In this document: positions 1 to 12,500 of the stretch, in pieces | How the letters are laid out: each line of letters begins with the position of its first letter | Position numbering within the stretch: position 1 is the first letter of the stretch | NCBI GenBank assembly: GCA_030549205.1 | Contig: JAUKTV010000002.1 | Location: forward strand, 2,790,001 to 2,854,000 | Direction of reading: 5' to 3' | DNA length: 64,000 bases | DNA from: Apiosordaria backusii | Taxonomy: Eukaryota; Ascomycota; Sordariomycetes; Sordariales; Lasiosphaeriaceae | The notes under the pieces: model-generated | Database searches by the model: none | Told to the model about the DNA's origin: nothing | What the model saw: the letters and a program-made list of their open reading frames with translations, nothing else | Translations under genes and position numbers: made by a program

Positions 1-83
1 ATTCCATACATCTCTTAAAGCTTTCCTCAACAGAAGAAGCATACAACCATAATCCCATCAAACATACACAGACATATCCCTCC

Positions 84-2338
84 CTACCTCTCATCAAGCG
101 GCGATATCCCCCCCAGCGGACTCTTCATCCTCGTCGGGCTCCCCGCCCTACTCCTCCTCCCCGTCACCCCCGCCGAAAGCGGCAAGCTCAACCTCTCCCT
201 ACTATCCGTCCTAACCACCAACCCACTCCTATTCAAAGCCGACATCCCCCCACCCACCGTCGCCACAGTCTCAAACCCATACCCCCCACCCCCAGCCCAC
301 CCCCACTAGTAGCAGTAGGCGTAGCCAGCCCCGACGACCTTCCAAACTGCGACCCGATCTTTGACGATGATCCCCGGGAGTGATCACTAGAAGGGTCCTC
401 ATCCGAGTACTCCCCACTCCCGCTACTACTACTAGCTACATCCCCCAGCTCGAACCTATCCGCCTCCCCCTCCTCCATAACCCTCTCATAACTCCCCCCA
501 CTCGACGACCGCCCCCCAAATAATTTGCTCGTGAGTTTCGTCAGCGGACTCCTACTCCCCCCATTGCCGCTGTTATACTTCCCGCTATACCTCCCCCTCG
601 ACGCCCTCCTGCTAAAAGACTGAAAACGGCTATACACCCTCATCCTCCTCTCCCTCTTCCTAAACCACCACACCAACAACCCCAACAACCCCACAAACAA
701 GAAAAACCCCGTTTGCGTCGACTTCGTCTTTGCCCGATCCAGCAAATCCTCCGCGTCCAAATCCCAATCATCATCATCACCATCCCCCCACCCGGCCGTG
801 CCATTATGGGGATAATGATGACCACCATCCCCAACCGGCCTCCAGCTCGAACCAGCAAACTGAAAATCATCCGGAATAGCCCCCGCACTGCTCGCACCAA
901 CAATATTACTCCCAAACCCAACCGGCCACCTATCATCCCCACTCCTCGGCGGAATCTGCCCCGCCGCATACAGCACCATCTTCCCCAGCGTCCAGCTAAC
1001 CTCGATCCCATCAATCTTGTCCACCGGCTGAAACGGGTCCAAAAACCCCTTCGTCTTTGCCTTTTCCAGCGCGCCCTGCGCACCCTTTGACATATTCACG
1101 CTGGGCAAGTCCTCGATTCCTATTCTTGGAACCCCAATCCCATCATGCAAGACATTAATCAGCCAAGACGCCTTGAAGCAGGCCTCCTGGGCGTTTTTGG
1201 GGTCGTGAACCTTTTTCGGATTGAATTTGGACGAGATAGACGACCAATCCTGGCTGCAGTAGTCTCTCACCCTCTTTTGGTAGGTGGCAAAGTCGTAGGC
1301 CTTGTCGTCTTTCCCACCAAAAACCCCGTGGGTGGTGTGCCAGTATTCTGACACGCCTATGAAATGGTTCACATCGAAATCAATGGCTGGGACGTGCTGC
1401 CCGTTGATGAGGCAGGGGTTGTCGTTGCAGGGCTTGTCTTTGCCGAGTAAAGGGTATGTCTTCTTGAGGCACTCGTCAAAGGCGCCTGTTCCGATTAACG
1501 TTGTGTTGCCTGGTTTGGGGGTCGTAACTGGGATACCGTCGAGGGTGGTTCGTAGGCCTTTTGGCAGGCAGGGGTCGGGCAGTTCGGATGAGGAGGTTGG
1601 ATACAAGTCTTCGAGGGATTCAACGTAGGACTCGCGGGCTTGATTCACGCCAAAGCCGAGCCATGTGGTGGTAAAGACTTTGTATTCGACTGGGGAACCG
1701 TCGAGGGTTCGTAATCGGAGCAGTTTGAGGTCGTCGGCGTGCTTTTCGGCTTCGGTTGCGTTGGGCGCAAAGGCAATCTGTGCTGAGGCTCCGCCCATGT
1801 CCAGAAATCCATATGTGTGGTGCCCCTTCCCATGTTGATGCTTATCGGGGTTGTCGAAGCCGCCCAGGAGATAGTTCGATGCTATCCAACCGTATAATCC
1901 TTCCGTCTCCCCCTTGATGACTTGAATGTGCATGTCGCAGTCGGGCAACGAGAATTGTGTGTTTGATCGCAGGTAGTAGCAGATTTCGCGAGTCAGGGCA
2001 GATTGCTGTACCGCAGGAAGCAGGCGCATACCCGCGGTAGCCATTAGAAATATCGGAGTCTCTCTGATCTTGTCGCGGGGTATGAATTCGAGTGCGTGGT
2101 CAATTAGTGATTGGAGGTGGTCTGGCCCAACGGCATGAACCTTCTCCCCAAATGTCGAGACTCCTGGCTTGATCTTCTTGGTCCATATCTTCTCCGTCAT
2201 CAACTTTGGCAAACTGGCAAGCTCGTGCTTGGATGCGCCCTTGAGGGCTTTCTCTGGGTCTTTCCATTTGTAGATATGTAACCTCGTTCCGGAAGATCCG
2301 GCGTCGAGAATGACGCCCCATCGCCACTTCTTGCCCAT
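84..2338 (-). CDS. YND1: Golgi apyrase (GDA1/CD39 family), YND1-like, apparent frameshift near C-terminus
   Basis: This is a nucleoside di/triphosphatase of the GDA1/CD39 family, which in fungi clears GDP and UDP made by Golgi glycosyltransferases. The start is the ATG at 2338. Apyrase motifs are visible in order: DAGSSGTR (residues 12-19), MATAGMRLLP (about 99-108), GLYGWIASNYLLGGF (about 148-162) and GFLDMGGASAQIAF (about 176-189). A single membrane segment lies near residues 540-560 (FFLFVGLLGLLVWW), followed by a basic, Ser/Gly-rich cytosolic tail, the topology of YND1 rather than GDA1. The first frame stops at 233, but the adjacent frame carries a convincing tail (GFETVATVGGGMSALNRSG, then RRSRAGSPTRMKSP) ending at 84. 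One missing G among the runs at 282-304 would join them into 751 residues. Family assignment is firm; the join is inferred. Confidence 0.9.
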
Positions 2339-3594
2339 TTCGAATGAAGGTTTCTGGTGTTCGTCCTGGGATCAAGTAATATCGGATCGCTCAGCTTTGC
2401 GCCGTGGGGGTGATGTGATACTACAGGTTCCTTGTGCGCAAAGACATCGAGGCAATTGATCGCTACTCCAGGAATTAGGTATCGAGTAGGGCCGAGATCA
2501 AGAATCGCAGGTTGAAGGTCAGAAGAGCGCGTAAATCAGATGTTATCCTGGCGATCGTAAGTGCACGCAAAGCGAATGGCGAATGAAGCGGAGATTAGGT
2601 TGGATGGAATTAAAGACGGTAGATTCGAGGTAGTAGGTAAAAGGCAAACGTGGACCGCAGTGTCAGCCGCAGGATTGGAAACGAGCGTGGGTTTGAGGAT
2701 TACAGGAGGGTCAAACGAAGACACAGCCTGGACGGCTGAGTTGCGATGCCTCTGCTTTCTTTGGTCAATCGACGATTGGCGCTTCGGACTCCAGTGGCTG
2801 TCTTTGGAAAAAGAGCAGGAACAACACGAACGATAACGTCAGGGGGGGCGACGAATCACCACTGCAGCCGCTAGCGTGTTTTTATTTTAGCAGCCCTCCA
2901 AGCGTCAGGAGAGCGTGGGAGAGAGCTTCGGCAGAGGTGCTGGATCGCCGAAAAAGGAGGGGCAATCATTCTTGGTTACGGCCACCCAGTGCACGTGGGG
3001 AGCATTCAAACGTTGCTTGGCCGCCTGTTTTAGACTAGATAACACAGTCCGTTGTACGCGCGACACTGTACAACCCCGGCAGACCCGAACCCGCAAATCT
3101 GGCCGGAAAACGGTTTGAAGCTTCGAGAAAAACAGCCAAAGCTTGGAAACCGGGCATCCTTCCCGCGACAAGTTGTTTGCGACCAAGAAAATCCATCGCT
3201 AGTTTGAGGTGGTCTCTCAGCGACGCGCAATCACCCCACCCCGCTCTCACACAGTACAGTACATAAAAACCCCTCGAACCGGATCCTGTCATCAGTCTCA
3301 AAGCGGAAGGGCACATTGATATTCCAGGTTGTGATGCATGTGCATTCTCGTATCTGTCCCAGTTCGACCTTGCCTTGCAACTTACATACGATAAAAAAGA
3401 TTGCCCCGCTCCACACCTCTCTCAGGTTTCCCATGGTGACCACAGAGACAGTCTGATATCTGAAGCTTTTATCTGGCTATCGTACCCCACTACAATTCGT
3501 AGTAAACAACAGACTGGCACAGTCTCGCCCTGGTGTTTTTCCATATGAATATATGTCTATTATTGTAATGTTGCACATGTCCTTGCTTACGAGC
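2339..3594. other. intergenic, promoter side of YND1
   Basis: No gene is supported here. It contains the upstream region of the YND1-like gene and the 3' flank of MTR3. Short open frames on both strands have no recognisable domains and overlap each other. No repeat or RNA gene was recognised. Confidence 0.5.
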
Positions 3595-4513
3595 TTAGCT
3601 CGTAGTTTCGCCCAAACATTCAACGAGCACGCGGTTGGCGTTTCTTGAAGCTTGGATGCCGTTCTCTACCAATTGTGTGTACAGGCCAGCATCTGAGGCT
3701 GGAAGATCACCCTTAAACCACAGGTTGGTGACCTCATCTCTTGTGGGAAGATATGCTATGCAGCATGCTCCCAATACCTTTTCGTGCTCGGAAGGAATAG
3801 GGTCGACAACAATCCTTGGGGTTGAATCATCGCCGGCGTCTTGAACAAGTGCAGCGACACCTCCTGCAACAGTGTCCACACAGTCAATGCCGGCATCTGC
3901 CAAAGCAGCCGACGCCACTGTGATACACCCGCTCAGTGCATTCATCATGTCCCAAGTCTCGTCGCCTTGGGATTTTGATGCCTCCCTGTCCTGGTCTCCT
4001 TCGATGATGGATATGATAATGTCGACGCCACTCTTCGGCCACCGATCTGCAATGATGGCCCCACGAAGAGCCGTCTCGAGATGGGTACCGAGATCGCGCT
4101 CGCTGGGGTCTCGTAGATAGCCACGTCTCTGTTTTGTGGCAAACGGTGCATACTTGACATGGGCTGACAAGACGATGTGAGGTGAAAATGGACTTGATCT
4201 CGGGAGTGACCGTGGTCCATGAACTGTGCAGCTGAGTTTCAACCCCGAGACATCACTCTTGTTGGATTTTTCAAACTCCAGATAGGCAGAACCCGACGCG
4301 GATGGAGTTACTCCTGTCTTGAGAACTAAACATGTGTGAGTTATGGGTCGTATGAGATGGAAAAGAACTGAAGCACTTACACATCTTGCGAATGGCAGTC
4401 GGTGCCCGATCTCTTCCCTTGCCGCTTTTGACCTCGGGCTGACCGGCATCATCTTCGAACACTGGTGGCATTGTAGACCCAGGAGGGCCGTTGATTCGTC
4501 TCCTGTCAGCCAT
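3595..4513 (-). CDS. MTR3: RNA exosome core subunit MTR3 (RNase PH fold)
   Basis: This encodes a ring subunit of the RNA exosome, a catalytically inactive RNase PH-like protein that helps form the hexameric barrel for 3' RNA decay and processing in nucleus and cytoplasm. Two exons: 4381-4513 starts at ATG 4513 (MADRRRINGPPGS), then an intron at 4326-4380 (GTAAGTG donor, TTTAG acceptor), then exon 2 at 3595-4325. The joined product is 287 residues, usual for fungal MTR3/EXOSC6. RNase PH features include the GSAYLEF strand, CTVHGPRSLPRSS, the ERDLGTHLETALRGAI segment and the conserved ALADAGIDCVDTVAGGVAALV helix. The upstream in-frame region of exon 2 is intronic and lacks an ATG, so the spliced start is preferred. 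It is divergent to ANP1 across a 2.5-kb gap. Confidence 0.88.
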
Positions 4514-7010
4514 TGTGTGATTTGATATCAGCAGTGTAAAGCGTAACAAGTGAAAATGCTTTTCTCTCGAGTGAGCTCTCCTCCAGAGAGTTTGGCAGAA
4601 AAGCAAGTCGGATAATTTTTTTGGAGTGCAGGGCAAAGCCACTGATAAAGACTTCGAGTCCAGATAGAAATTGAGTATTTTCTGGTCGACTTTGTTTGCT
4701 ATTGTTGATTCTCAGTCAAGTCCAGCAAACCGGAAGCTTGATGTCGCCTGTGGCTTGCCTACAATGCTCGCATCTGAATTTCCACGCAGCAAGCCACATA
4801 GAGTACCCCACCCTCGAGCTTGGACCACTCGCACACAGCCACATCTCTGCGAAAATGTTTAAACTCTTGAAAAATTTATCGCGACTCTTGCTTTTCCTTT
4901 TCTTCCACACAACATTGCAACCTTTCCTCATGGCTCGCACCCGACATTGCAGCCTGCAAACCAACACCTTGCGACCTGCTTCTCTCGTCAAGTTTTCTTT
5001 CTTTTGAAGCAGCGTTCATTTATCATGGAACTGGTCTTGTCGACAGAAACCTGTGGAAGAGGTGGTCGCAAAGGCTTGGCTAGGTCGACCTGGGGATGAG
5101 GGTTCAACCGTGACAACAATCGGCACTTGGCCTTGAGCACTTGGCCGATCAACGAACTCAACACACTAGGTGCGACCCGGCAGCAGTTGGTACAGTAAGT
5201 TGTTCTCCCACCTTCCTCGTCCTATGATGATCTCCTATCCACTGTTCTCGCGATTATCAATGAGCGCTCGAACTACATGCACTACCATCTGACTGGACAC
5301 ACTTTTCAACTCGTCGCAAGCACACCTTGGATACCAGCTTTGACTGACATGTTGCAATAGAACATTTTTGTCTCAACTGACAGCCATCTTCCGACTTCGA
5401 CAACAAAGGTCAAGGTAAGAAATACTTCTCCTTTTCTTTTCTCTTCACACCCACTCGGCTTTCATGATGAAAAACCATATTTTCAGTTCTGCTTCTGAAT
5501 CATAATGAAAGATAACCCTTATACCAAAAACATTTCTGATGCCATTCTTCTTCACTTCTCCATCTTCTCAGTCACTCAACCATGGGACTGCTTGCTGACT
5601 GTTGTCAAAGTTAGGACTTGGTTCACTAGCGAACCGCCTGTTTGTCGCTACTCATCCACTGGACTGCCGGGTATGTTTTATCGTCAACCTCGCACCCACC
5701 CCGTCCATCCTGATGACAAACAGTCTATCCATTCAACGATATTGTGCGGCCGAGCCATTCATCCGCACTGTATCACCTTCGGGTGGGATGATCAGTTGTG
5801 GTGTTGTCCCTTCGGGGATGTGATTTGGCTTCCGTTGTTCGGGTCTGTCATGCACCGTTATGGTGTATGGCAGCTTGGGCCGGTCTGTACGGCTGAGTAA
5901 AAACGGCTTAACTGACATTGGACTCAACACTTCATTCATCATTAAATCAATTTGTCCATGATTATTTGCTGACCGGTCAGCAGCTTGACAGAAGACGTAC
6001 CCTTCCAAGCACGACCTTGTAAACCTGAAGCAGGTAAGTGACTAGGTGTGTAGATGTCGTCCAAGATGTAATTCTGAGCCTTAGGCTTTGTCTTGCAAAG
6101 GAAGATAGACATATAAACTGTAATACAATCATCTGAACAGAAAAGAACTATCATTGCTCTTCTTGCGTGTGCCTTCTGTCCACCGCCATGTCTTCGCCAG
6201 TCAACCTCCTCTGCCAGTGACCAGTGAGCCCCCACGCAGGCAACGGTGAGCCGGTGATGCCAAAATCGAGATTTTGGGCAGTTTCTGGCAGCTGCAGATC
6301 GACAAGACTTGGTAAATGAGCAAGCTACCTTAATATGCGGTACCTTCCGAGACAATTTCTGCGACACATCTGCGGCGCGGAAATGCAAAACGACATTGGT
6401 CATGGGTACCCGCTTTTCGGTTGTCAAGCAGTGGACCCAGCAGAGGCGCAAGCCAGGAGTTGGACACTGCCAAGGCCTCCGGGGGTCTTTGAGAAACCTG
6501 GAATCAGAAACGAAACGCCACGGATGCTGCTGCTGCGCGTGAGGCTGATGCGAACACCTTTTGCCAACATTCAACATTTGCCAACGAAACTGGTGCCACG
6601 CGACTGTCTTTTTTTCCGTTGCATAACTGCGTTACGGAGACCGCTCCATCGATCCCGACCGGCGAGCCATGCATTGACACCAACGACCACAACGGAATCA
6701 GACCGGTCCCCCATTCACCGTCCCCCCGAGATACGCCCAGGGTTTAAGCTTTCCCACGTCCCAAGGTTGCGCGCGCAACGAAAGGGGGCGAGGACTTCCC
6801 ATCGGCTCTTGCAGCGACGCTTTCACCCACTCGGTGCACGCCACAACAAATGCTGCCCTTCACATCTTCGGGGTCCAAAGTGGTCCCCCGTCACCATGTA
6901 AGCGGATACTCCAACGGTTATCCGCGAGGGAACACATTTGAGATTTCTCCTCACAGGTGCGTTTTATCTACTATGGACCCCTATTCTTGGCTGGCGTCTG
7001 TATGTACTAG
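4514..7010. other. 2.5-kb divergent intergenic region between MTR3 and ANP1
   Basis: No conserved protein is recognisable. It is pyrimidine-rich in patches (around 4880-5000 and 5410-5470) and contains donor-like and acceptor-like sites, for example a GTAAGAAATA donor near 5416 and a TTTTCAG acceptor near 5487, so a spliced 5' leader or a noncoding transcript is possible. An open frame at 5505-5900 and another on the minus strand at 5942-6577 have no family features. Confidence 0.4.
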
Positions 7011-8565
7011 ATGGCTAATGCGCCCAAACTGACATACAGATTCACACCACGAGGCACAACACCGATATCGAGGAGACGAAAACGCTTATTCGTACGGCTC
7101 GGCATCGTCGCGGCCATCCTGTTTCTATTCGGACTGATCACCTGGAACGGCGGCTCCGTCCTTTCTGTCCTCTCCCTCGGGCTATTATCGAGCAGCGACG
7201 GCTTCCAGTTGGAAACGGTGCGATACTATGACCTGTCTAACGTCCAGGGCACCGCCAGGGGGTGGGAGAGGGAAGAGCGCATCTTGTTGTGCGTGCCCCT
7301 GCGCGACGCCGAGTCCCACCTGGGCATGTTCTTTTCGCACCTGAAGAACTTTACGTACCCGCATAACCTCATCGACCTTGCGTTTCTGGTGTCGGATTCC
7401 AAGGACAGGACGCTGGATGTGCTCACGGAGAGCTTGGAAGAGATCCAGAACGATGCGGACGAGAACCAGCATTTTGGCGAGATTTCGATCATAGAGAAGG
7501 ATTTTGGACAGATTGTCAACCAGGATGTGGAGAGTCGTCATGGTTTCGCGGCTCAGGCGCCGAGAAGAAAGCTGATGGCCAGGGCGAGAAACTGGTTGTT
7601 GAGTGCTGCGCTGAGGCCGTACCATTCGTGGGTGTACTGGAGAGATGTTGACGTTGAGACGGCTCCGTTTACTATTTTGGAGGATTTGATGCGCCACAAC
7701 AAGGACGTGATTGTTCCTAGTGAGTTTATCCCGCGATGAACGCGACTGACTCCGAGTCGGTTGGCTAACAATTCTTGTGATTAGATGTCTGGCGACCCCT
7801 TCCCGACTGGCTTGGCGGAGAGCAGCCGTACGATCTCAACTCATGGCAGGAGTCAGAAACTGCCCTCGCCCTTGCCGATACGCTTGACGAAGACGCTGTA
7901 ATTGTGGAGGGTTACGCTGAGTATGCGACCTGGCGGCCACATTTGGCATACCTGCGTGATCCTTACGGGGACCCGGATATGGAGATGGAGATCGACGGTG
8001 TTGGTGGTGTCAGTATTCTGGCTAAGGCGAGAGTCTTCCGCTATGGCGCCCATTTCCCGGCCTTCAGCTTTGAGAAGCATGCCGAGACGGAGGGTTTTGG
8101 AAAGGTACGTCGCAACTCCATAACCAACTTGCGATACATGTCTAACAACCCGTAGATGGCCAAGAAGATGCAGTTTTCAGTTGTTGGGTTACCCCACTAC
8201 ACTATCTGGCATTTGTACGAGCCCAGTGTTGATGATATCAAACACATGGAGGTAAGTTACTACTACAAACCAGCCTCGGCTAGACATGTGCTAACCTTTG
8301 GCAGCAAATGGAGAAGGAGAGGCTGGCGAAGGAAGCCGAAGAAAAAGAGAAGGCGGAGAAGTCCAAGAAGATCAAAGAGGAGTTTGGTGATGCCACTGGT
8401 CAGTGGGAGCAAGACAAGACCAAGTTGCAGAACATCGCGTTACAAGCCAAGAAGGAGAAGGAGGCGGCAGAGAAGAAGACGGAGGACCAGCCTGCTGCTG
8501 CTGCTCAAGCACCAGCACAAGGCCAGCAAAAGGTGGAAGAGAAACAGGGGGGTGCCAAGACGTGA
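7011..8565 (+). CDS. ANP1: Mannan polymerase II complex subunit ANP1 (GT62 alpha-1,6-mannosyltransferase)
   Basis: This is a Golgi type II membrane mannosyltransferase of the Anp1/Van1/Mnn9 family (GT62) that extends the N-glycan mannan backbone using GDP-mannose. Four exons: 7011-7719, 7785-8104, 8156-8251 and 8305-8565, with introns starting GTGAGT, GTACGT and GTAAGT; phases agree, giving 461 residues. A short basic cytosolic tail precedes the membrane anchor at about residues 27-46. The family motifs ILLCVPLRDAESHL and YWRDVDVETAP (about 207-217) carry the DxD-type metal and nucleotide-sugar site, and EGYAEYATWRPHLAYLRDP follows in exon 2. The last exon is a Lys/Glu-rich coiled coil with a Gln/Ala tail. 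The neighbouring YND1-like apyrase consumes the GDP this enzyme releases. The call is firm on motif content and length. Confidence 0.92.
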
Positions 8566-9555
8566 TCACGATGATGGTTGCGTGTGTACCTATCCTATTC
8601 TTCTTCGACTTTTGTTTACTATTTCATCCTGCCCTTTTAGAACTAGGAGGCTGGAAAGGGGGTGGGGGCGTTTTTGCAAAGCCAGACCAGACGGAACACG
8701 GCAAGACAAAAAGGAACGACATAATAACATGTACACTAGGTGTCCTTTCTTGCAAGGCCACATTCATGGCAGAGGCGTTTCAAGTATTTGGTTGTTTGGG
8801 TTAAGACTATGATAAAGACAAATGACTGACTGACTCATCGACATGTTTTCGTCTTGATTTCTATGATATTGCTGTGTTGTCTCCCATCCAATGTTGACTA
8901 TGAATGTCTTGCCCTCTGAAAGTTGTTGAGTGGTTGGTTTGTGGGGCAACGACCGCTGTTTAGCCGATGCAGGCCGCTGGATTGACCACCTAACAAGGAG
9001 CTTCGATTCGCTAAGGTAGCACTCGATTGGCTTTGAGCCTCAAGGTGTCCTATCCACCCACCTGCCTGCCCCAGGGACCTGAATGGATTGTATCTACGGT
9101 TGACGACGAGGCGCAACCCCCCGAGTGCCAGCAAGTGACGACGCCCGAACGCTCCCCATCACCGACAAGTCGCGACGTGTTGTCTTGCTGGCGCGGTAGT
9201 CGACACAGTTTTTGGGAGCTGCCTGTTTTACAGCGGGAAGAATCCATTGGTCAAAGACAGATCAGCAGCACACACAACGGCACAACGAACAGTTGGGGGG
9301 AACTTGGTGTGTGTCTGTCCTCTTTTACCACATCGTCACAAGGGACATTTGTTCGTTCGAAGCCAACCTGACCCAACCCGCCCCCCTTTCCTGTGCGCTC
9401 CGAACGACCACCACCACCCTCGACCGAAACCTCGAATTAGGTCCCAACCACCTGCCGAGTGAAACCTCCCCAACCACCGGGGGACGACGACACTCTACAT
9501 AATTTCAAAATATCCCGAAATTGAAACTCGCAGCGCAAACAAGAATAACAGCAGC
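8566..9555. other. intergenic between ANP1 and GEA1/2
   Basis: It holds the ANP1 3' flank and the GEA promoter and leader. The last 150 bases before the GEA start are CCACC/CGACC-rich, as in many fungal leaders. No gene, RNA or repeat was recognised. Confidence 0.45.
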
Positions 9556-12500
9556 ATGGGCAACGATGCCCAGCAGCAGCAGCAGCCTCCCGCGCACAGT
9601 ATGGATCACACAACAATAGTTTCAGTCCCGGGGACGCCTCTCCCGCGCAACAGCACGACCGCCACCAGAGGCCATGTTGTTTCGTCTCGGATGCAATACC
9701 GAAGCCGCCCCGTCTCCGTCGCCGTCGACCCGGTGTCCCTCGTCATATCCGAGTGCATAGCAATCACCTCGGCCATCCAGAAGCACGCCCGGTCGCCGCA
9801 CTCTTCCGTTTCTGCGATTCTAGGTGGGAGTCCGAATTTGATACAGCTCGTGCCCCCCACAGGAGGGCCATCATCGGTATCCCGCTCGCGAAGCAAATCC
9901 TCCGCGGGGGTGGACACGGACGGCGCCAACGACCTCGCGACCAACCGATGGGGGCTAAGAGGGAAAAAAGGAAAGAGCCTAGCGGATAACCCGCTGATTT
10001 CCGGGTTCGGGAGGTTGAGGCAGGAGCTGGCGGGGGTGAAGGACATACACCGGTTTGACTCGCTGGTGCTTCTGTATCCATTTTTGCAGATTATACAGGC
10101 GAAGGGGACGGCGGCTCCGGTGACGGTGCTGGCGCTGAGGGCGATTCAAAAGTTTTTGGCGTACGGGTTTGTCGCGCCGGTGAGCCCTAGGTTTGCGCTG
10201 GCTATGCAGAGCCTGTCGGCGGCGATCACGCACTGCCAGTTTGACATTAGCGATCCGGCGCAGGAGGAGGTGGTGCTGCTGATGATTTTGCACTTGATGG
10301 AGGATATGCTTAGCGGGCCGGGGGGGATATACTGAGCGATGAGAGTGTTTGTGATATGATGGGGAGGGGGTTGACGATTTGCTCAAGGCCGAGGTTTTCC
10401 GAGGTGCTGAGGCGGACGGCGGAGGCGAGTATGGTGAGGATGGTGCAGATTATTTTTGAGGATTTGAAGCATTTGGAGGTGGAGGCGGGAGAGGAGAGCG
10501 AGGCGTTGGATAGGCAGACTATGGGGGATATGGGGAGTGTGAAGATGGATCCGGAGGCGAATGGGACGGAGATTCCGGCGACGAGGGAGGATTTGGAGGC
10601 TGTTGCTGGGGAGGGGAAGGGGGAGGGGGGGAGGTGGGTGAAAGGGTTGAGGCGGTGGGAGAGGAGGTTGTGACAACTGAAAAGACGGCCTTGATAGAGA
10701 CATCGGCAACGGCCGAGCCTAGACCGTCGTCGAGTTCTGAAAAGGCCAGCAGTACTACGGAAACGGCTGCGGTTGGGGAGCAGGGTCGACCTAGTACGAG
10801 CTCTGCTACGGAAATCAGCTCGGAGTCGTTTGATCTTCGCCCTTATTCATTACCTTCAGTCCGCGAGCTCTTCAGGGTGCTGGTCAGCTTCTTGGATCCC
10901 CACGATCGCCGCCATCCTGATCAAATGAGAGTTATGGCTCTCCGGATCATTCATGTGGCGCTCGAGGTTGCAGGACCGTCAATTGCGAGGCACCCGGCAC
11001 TTGCAGCGATTGCAGAGGATCAGCTGTGCTGCTATCTCTTCCAGCTTGTACGCTCCGATAATATGGCCGTGCTACAGGAAGCATTGATTGTGGCTAGTAC
11101 GCTCCTCTCGACTTGTAGACACGTTCTCAAGTTGCAGCAAGAACTCTACCTGTCGTATCTCGTGGCTTGTCTTCATCCGGCTGTGGAAATCCCCAGAGAA
11201 CCTGGAATCGACCCGAGTCTCTACTCGGGTATCCCGCAATCACCCAAGCTGGTCAAACCACCACCATCACAGCAGGGCAGTGGTCGATCTACACCGGTGC
11301 CGGTCAAGGACCGCCAAAAGCTGGGTTTGGAGGGAGGTGCTCGCAAACCGGACGCCAGGCAGGCCATGGTTGAAAATATTGGAGTTCTGGCTCGCATGCC
11401 TACTTTCATGGTGGATTTGTTTGTCAACTATGACTGCGACGAGGACCGGGCTGACCTCTGTGAGGACATGATTGGTCTTTTGTCAAGAAACGCACTCCCC
11501 GATTCGGCTACTTGGAGCACGACAAGTGTGCCACCGCTCTGTCTGGACGCACTGCTTCGGTTCATTCAGTACATCGCAGAAAGGCTTGACCAAACACCCG
11601 AGACAGAAGGCTATCCCGACCCAGAAGTGCTCAGAGAAAAGAGACGAAGGAAAAAGCTTATCATCAAGGGCGCAAACAAGTTCAACGAAAATCCAAAAGG
11701 GGGCTTAGCATATCTTCAAGAAAAGGGGATCATTGCTGACGCTCGGGATCCTGTATGTGTGGCCAAGTTCTTGGCTGGGACAACAAGGGTCAACAAGAAG
11801 CAGCTTGGCGAGTTCCTCACCAAAAGGGGTAACGAGGCTATTCTGGATGCGTTTATGGACCAGTTTGACTTCGCCGGGAAGCGAGTAGATGAAGCACTCC
11901 GAATGATGCTGGGGACATTCCGCTTGCCGGGCGAGGCCCCTCTGATTGAAAGGGTGGTGGTCTCCTTTTCAGCGAAATATTTTGAGTCTGAACCTGAAGA
12001 AGTGGCGGACAAGGACTCGGTTTATATCCTTTCCTACGCGATTATCATGCTGAATACGGATCAGCATAATCCTACCATCAAAAACGAGGCCCGTATGAAC
12101 CACACGGCCTTTGCGCGGAACTTGCGCGGCGTCAACGGCGGAAAGGACTTTTCCCCAGAGTACGTCCAGGAAATCTTCAACGCCATCAGCACGAATGAGA
12201 TTATTCTCCCTTCTGAGCATGATAATAAGCATGCGTTTGACTATGCTTGGAAGGAGCTGCTGCTCAAGTCGGACTCGGCGGGATCGCTGGTGTTGTGCGA
12301 TACCAATATCTACGACGCGGACATGTTCGCCACGACCTGGAACGCGATTGTGTCGTGTCTGTTCTTTGTGTTTATGTCTGCGACGGATGACACGGTCTAC
12401 GCGAGGGTGATTACGGGTTTTGATGAGTGCGCGAGGATTGCGACAAAGTATGGGAACTCGGAGGCGCTGGATGAGATCATTTACCGGTTGAGTTACATCT

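Noticed and set aside
713..1090. Plus-strand open frame rich in Arg, Pro and Ile
   Set aside because: Antisense shadow of the Pro/Gly/Ser-rich part of the apyrase gene.
2561..2836. 91-codon plus-strand open frame upstream of YND1
   Set aside because: No recognisable features and fully overlapped by another open frame on the minus strand; likely chance.
5505..5900. 131-codon plus-strand open frame in the MTR3-ANP1 gap
   Set aside because: Trp/His/Cys-rich without family features; a splice-like acceptor just before it suggests leader or noncoding sequence.
5942..6577. 211-codon minus-strand open frame
   Set aside because: No domain, signal peptide or plausible composition (Cys/His/Arg-rich, chance-like), and it spans the ANP1 upstream region.
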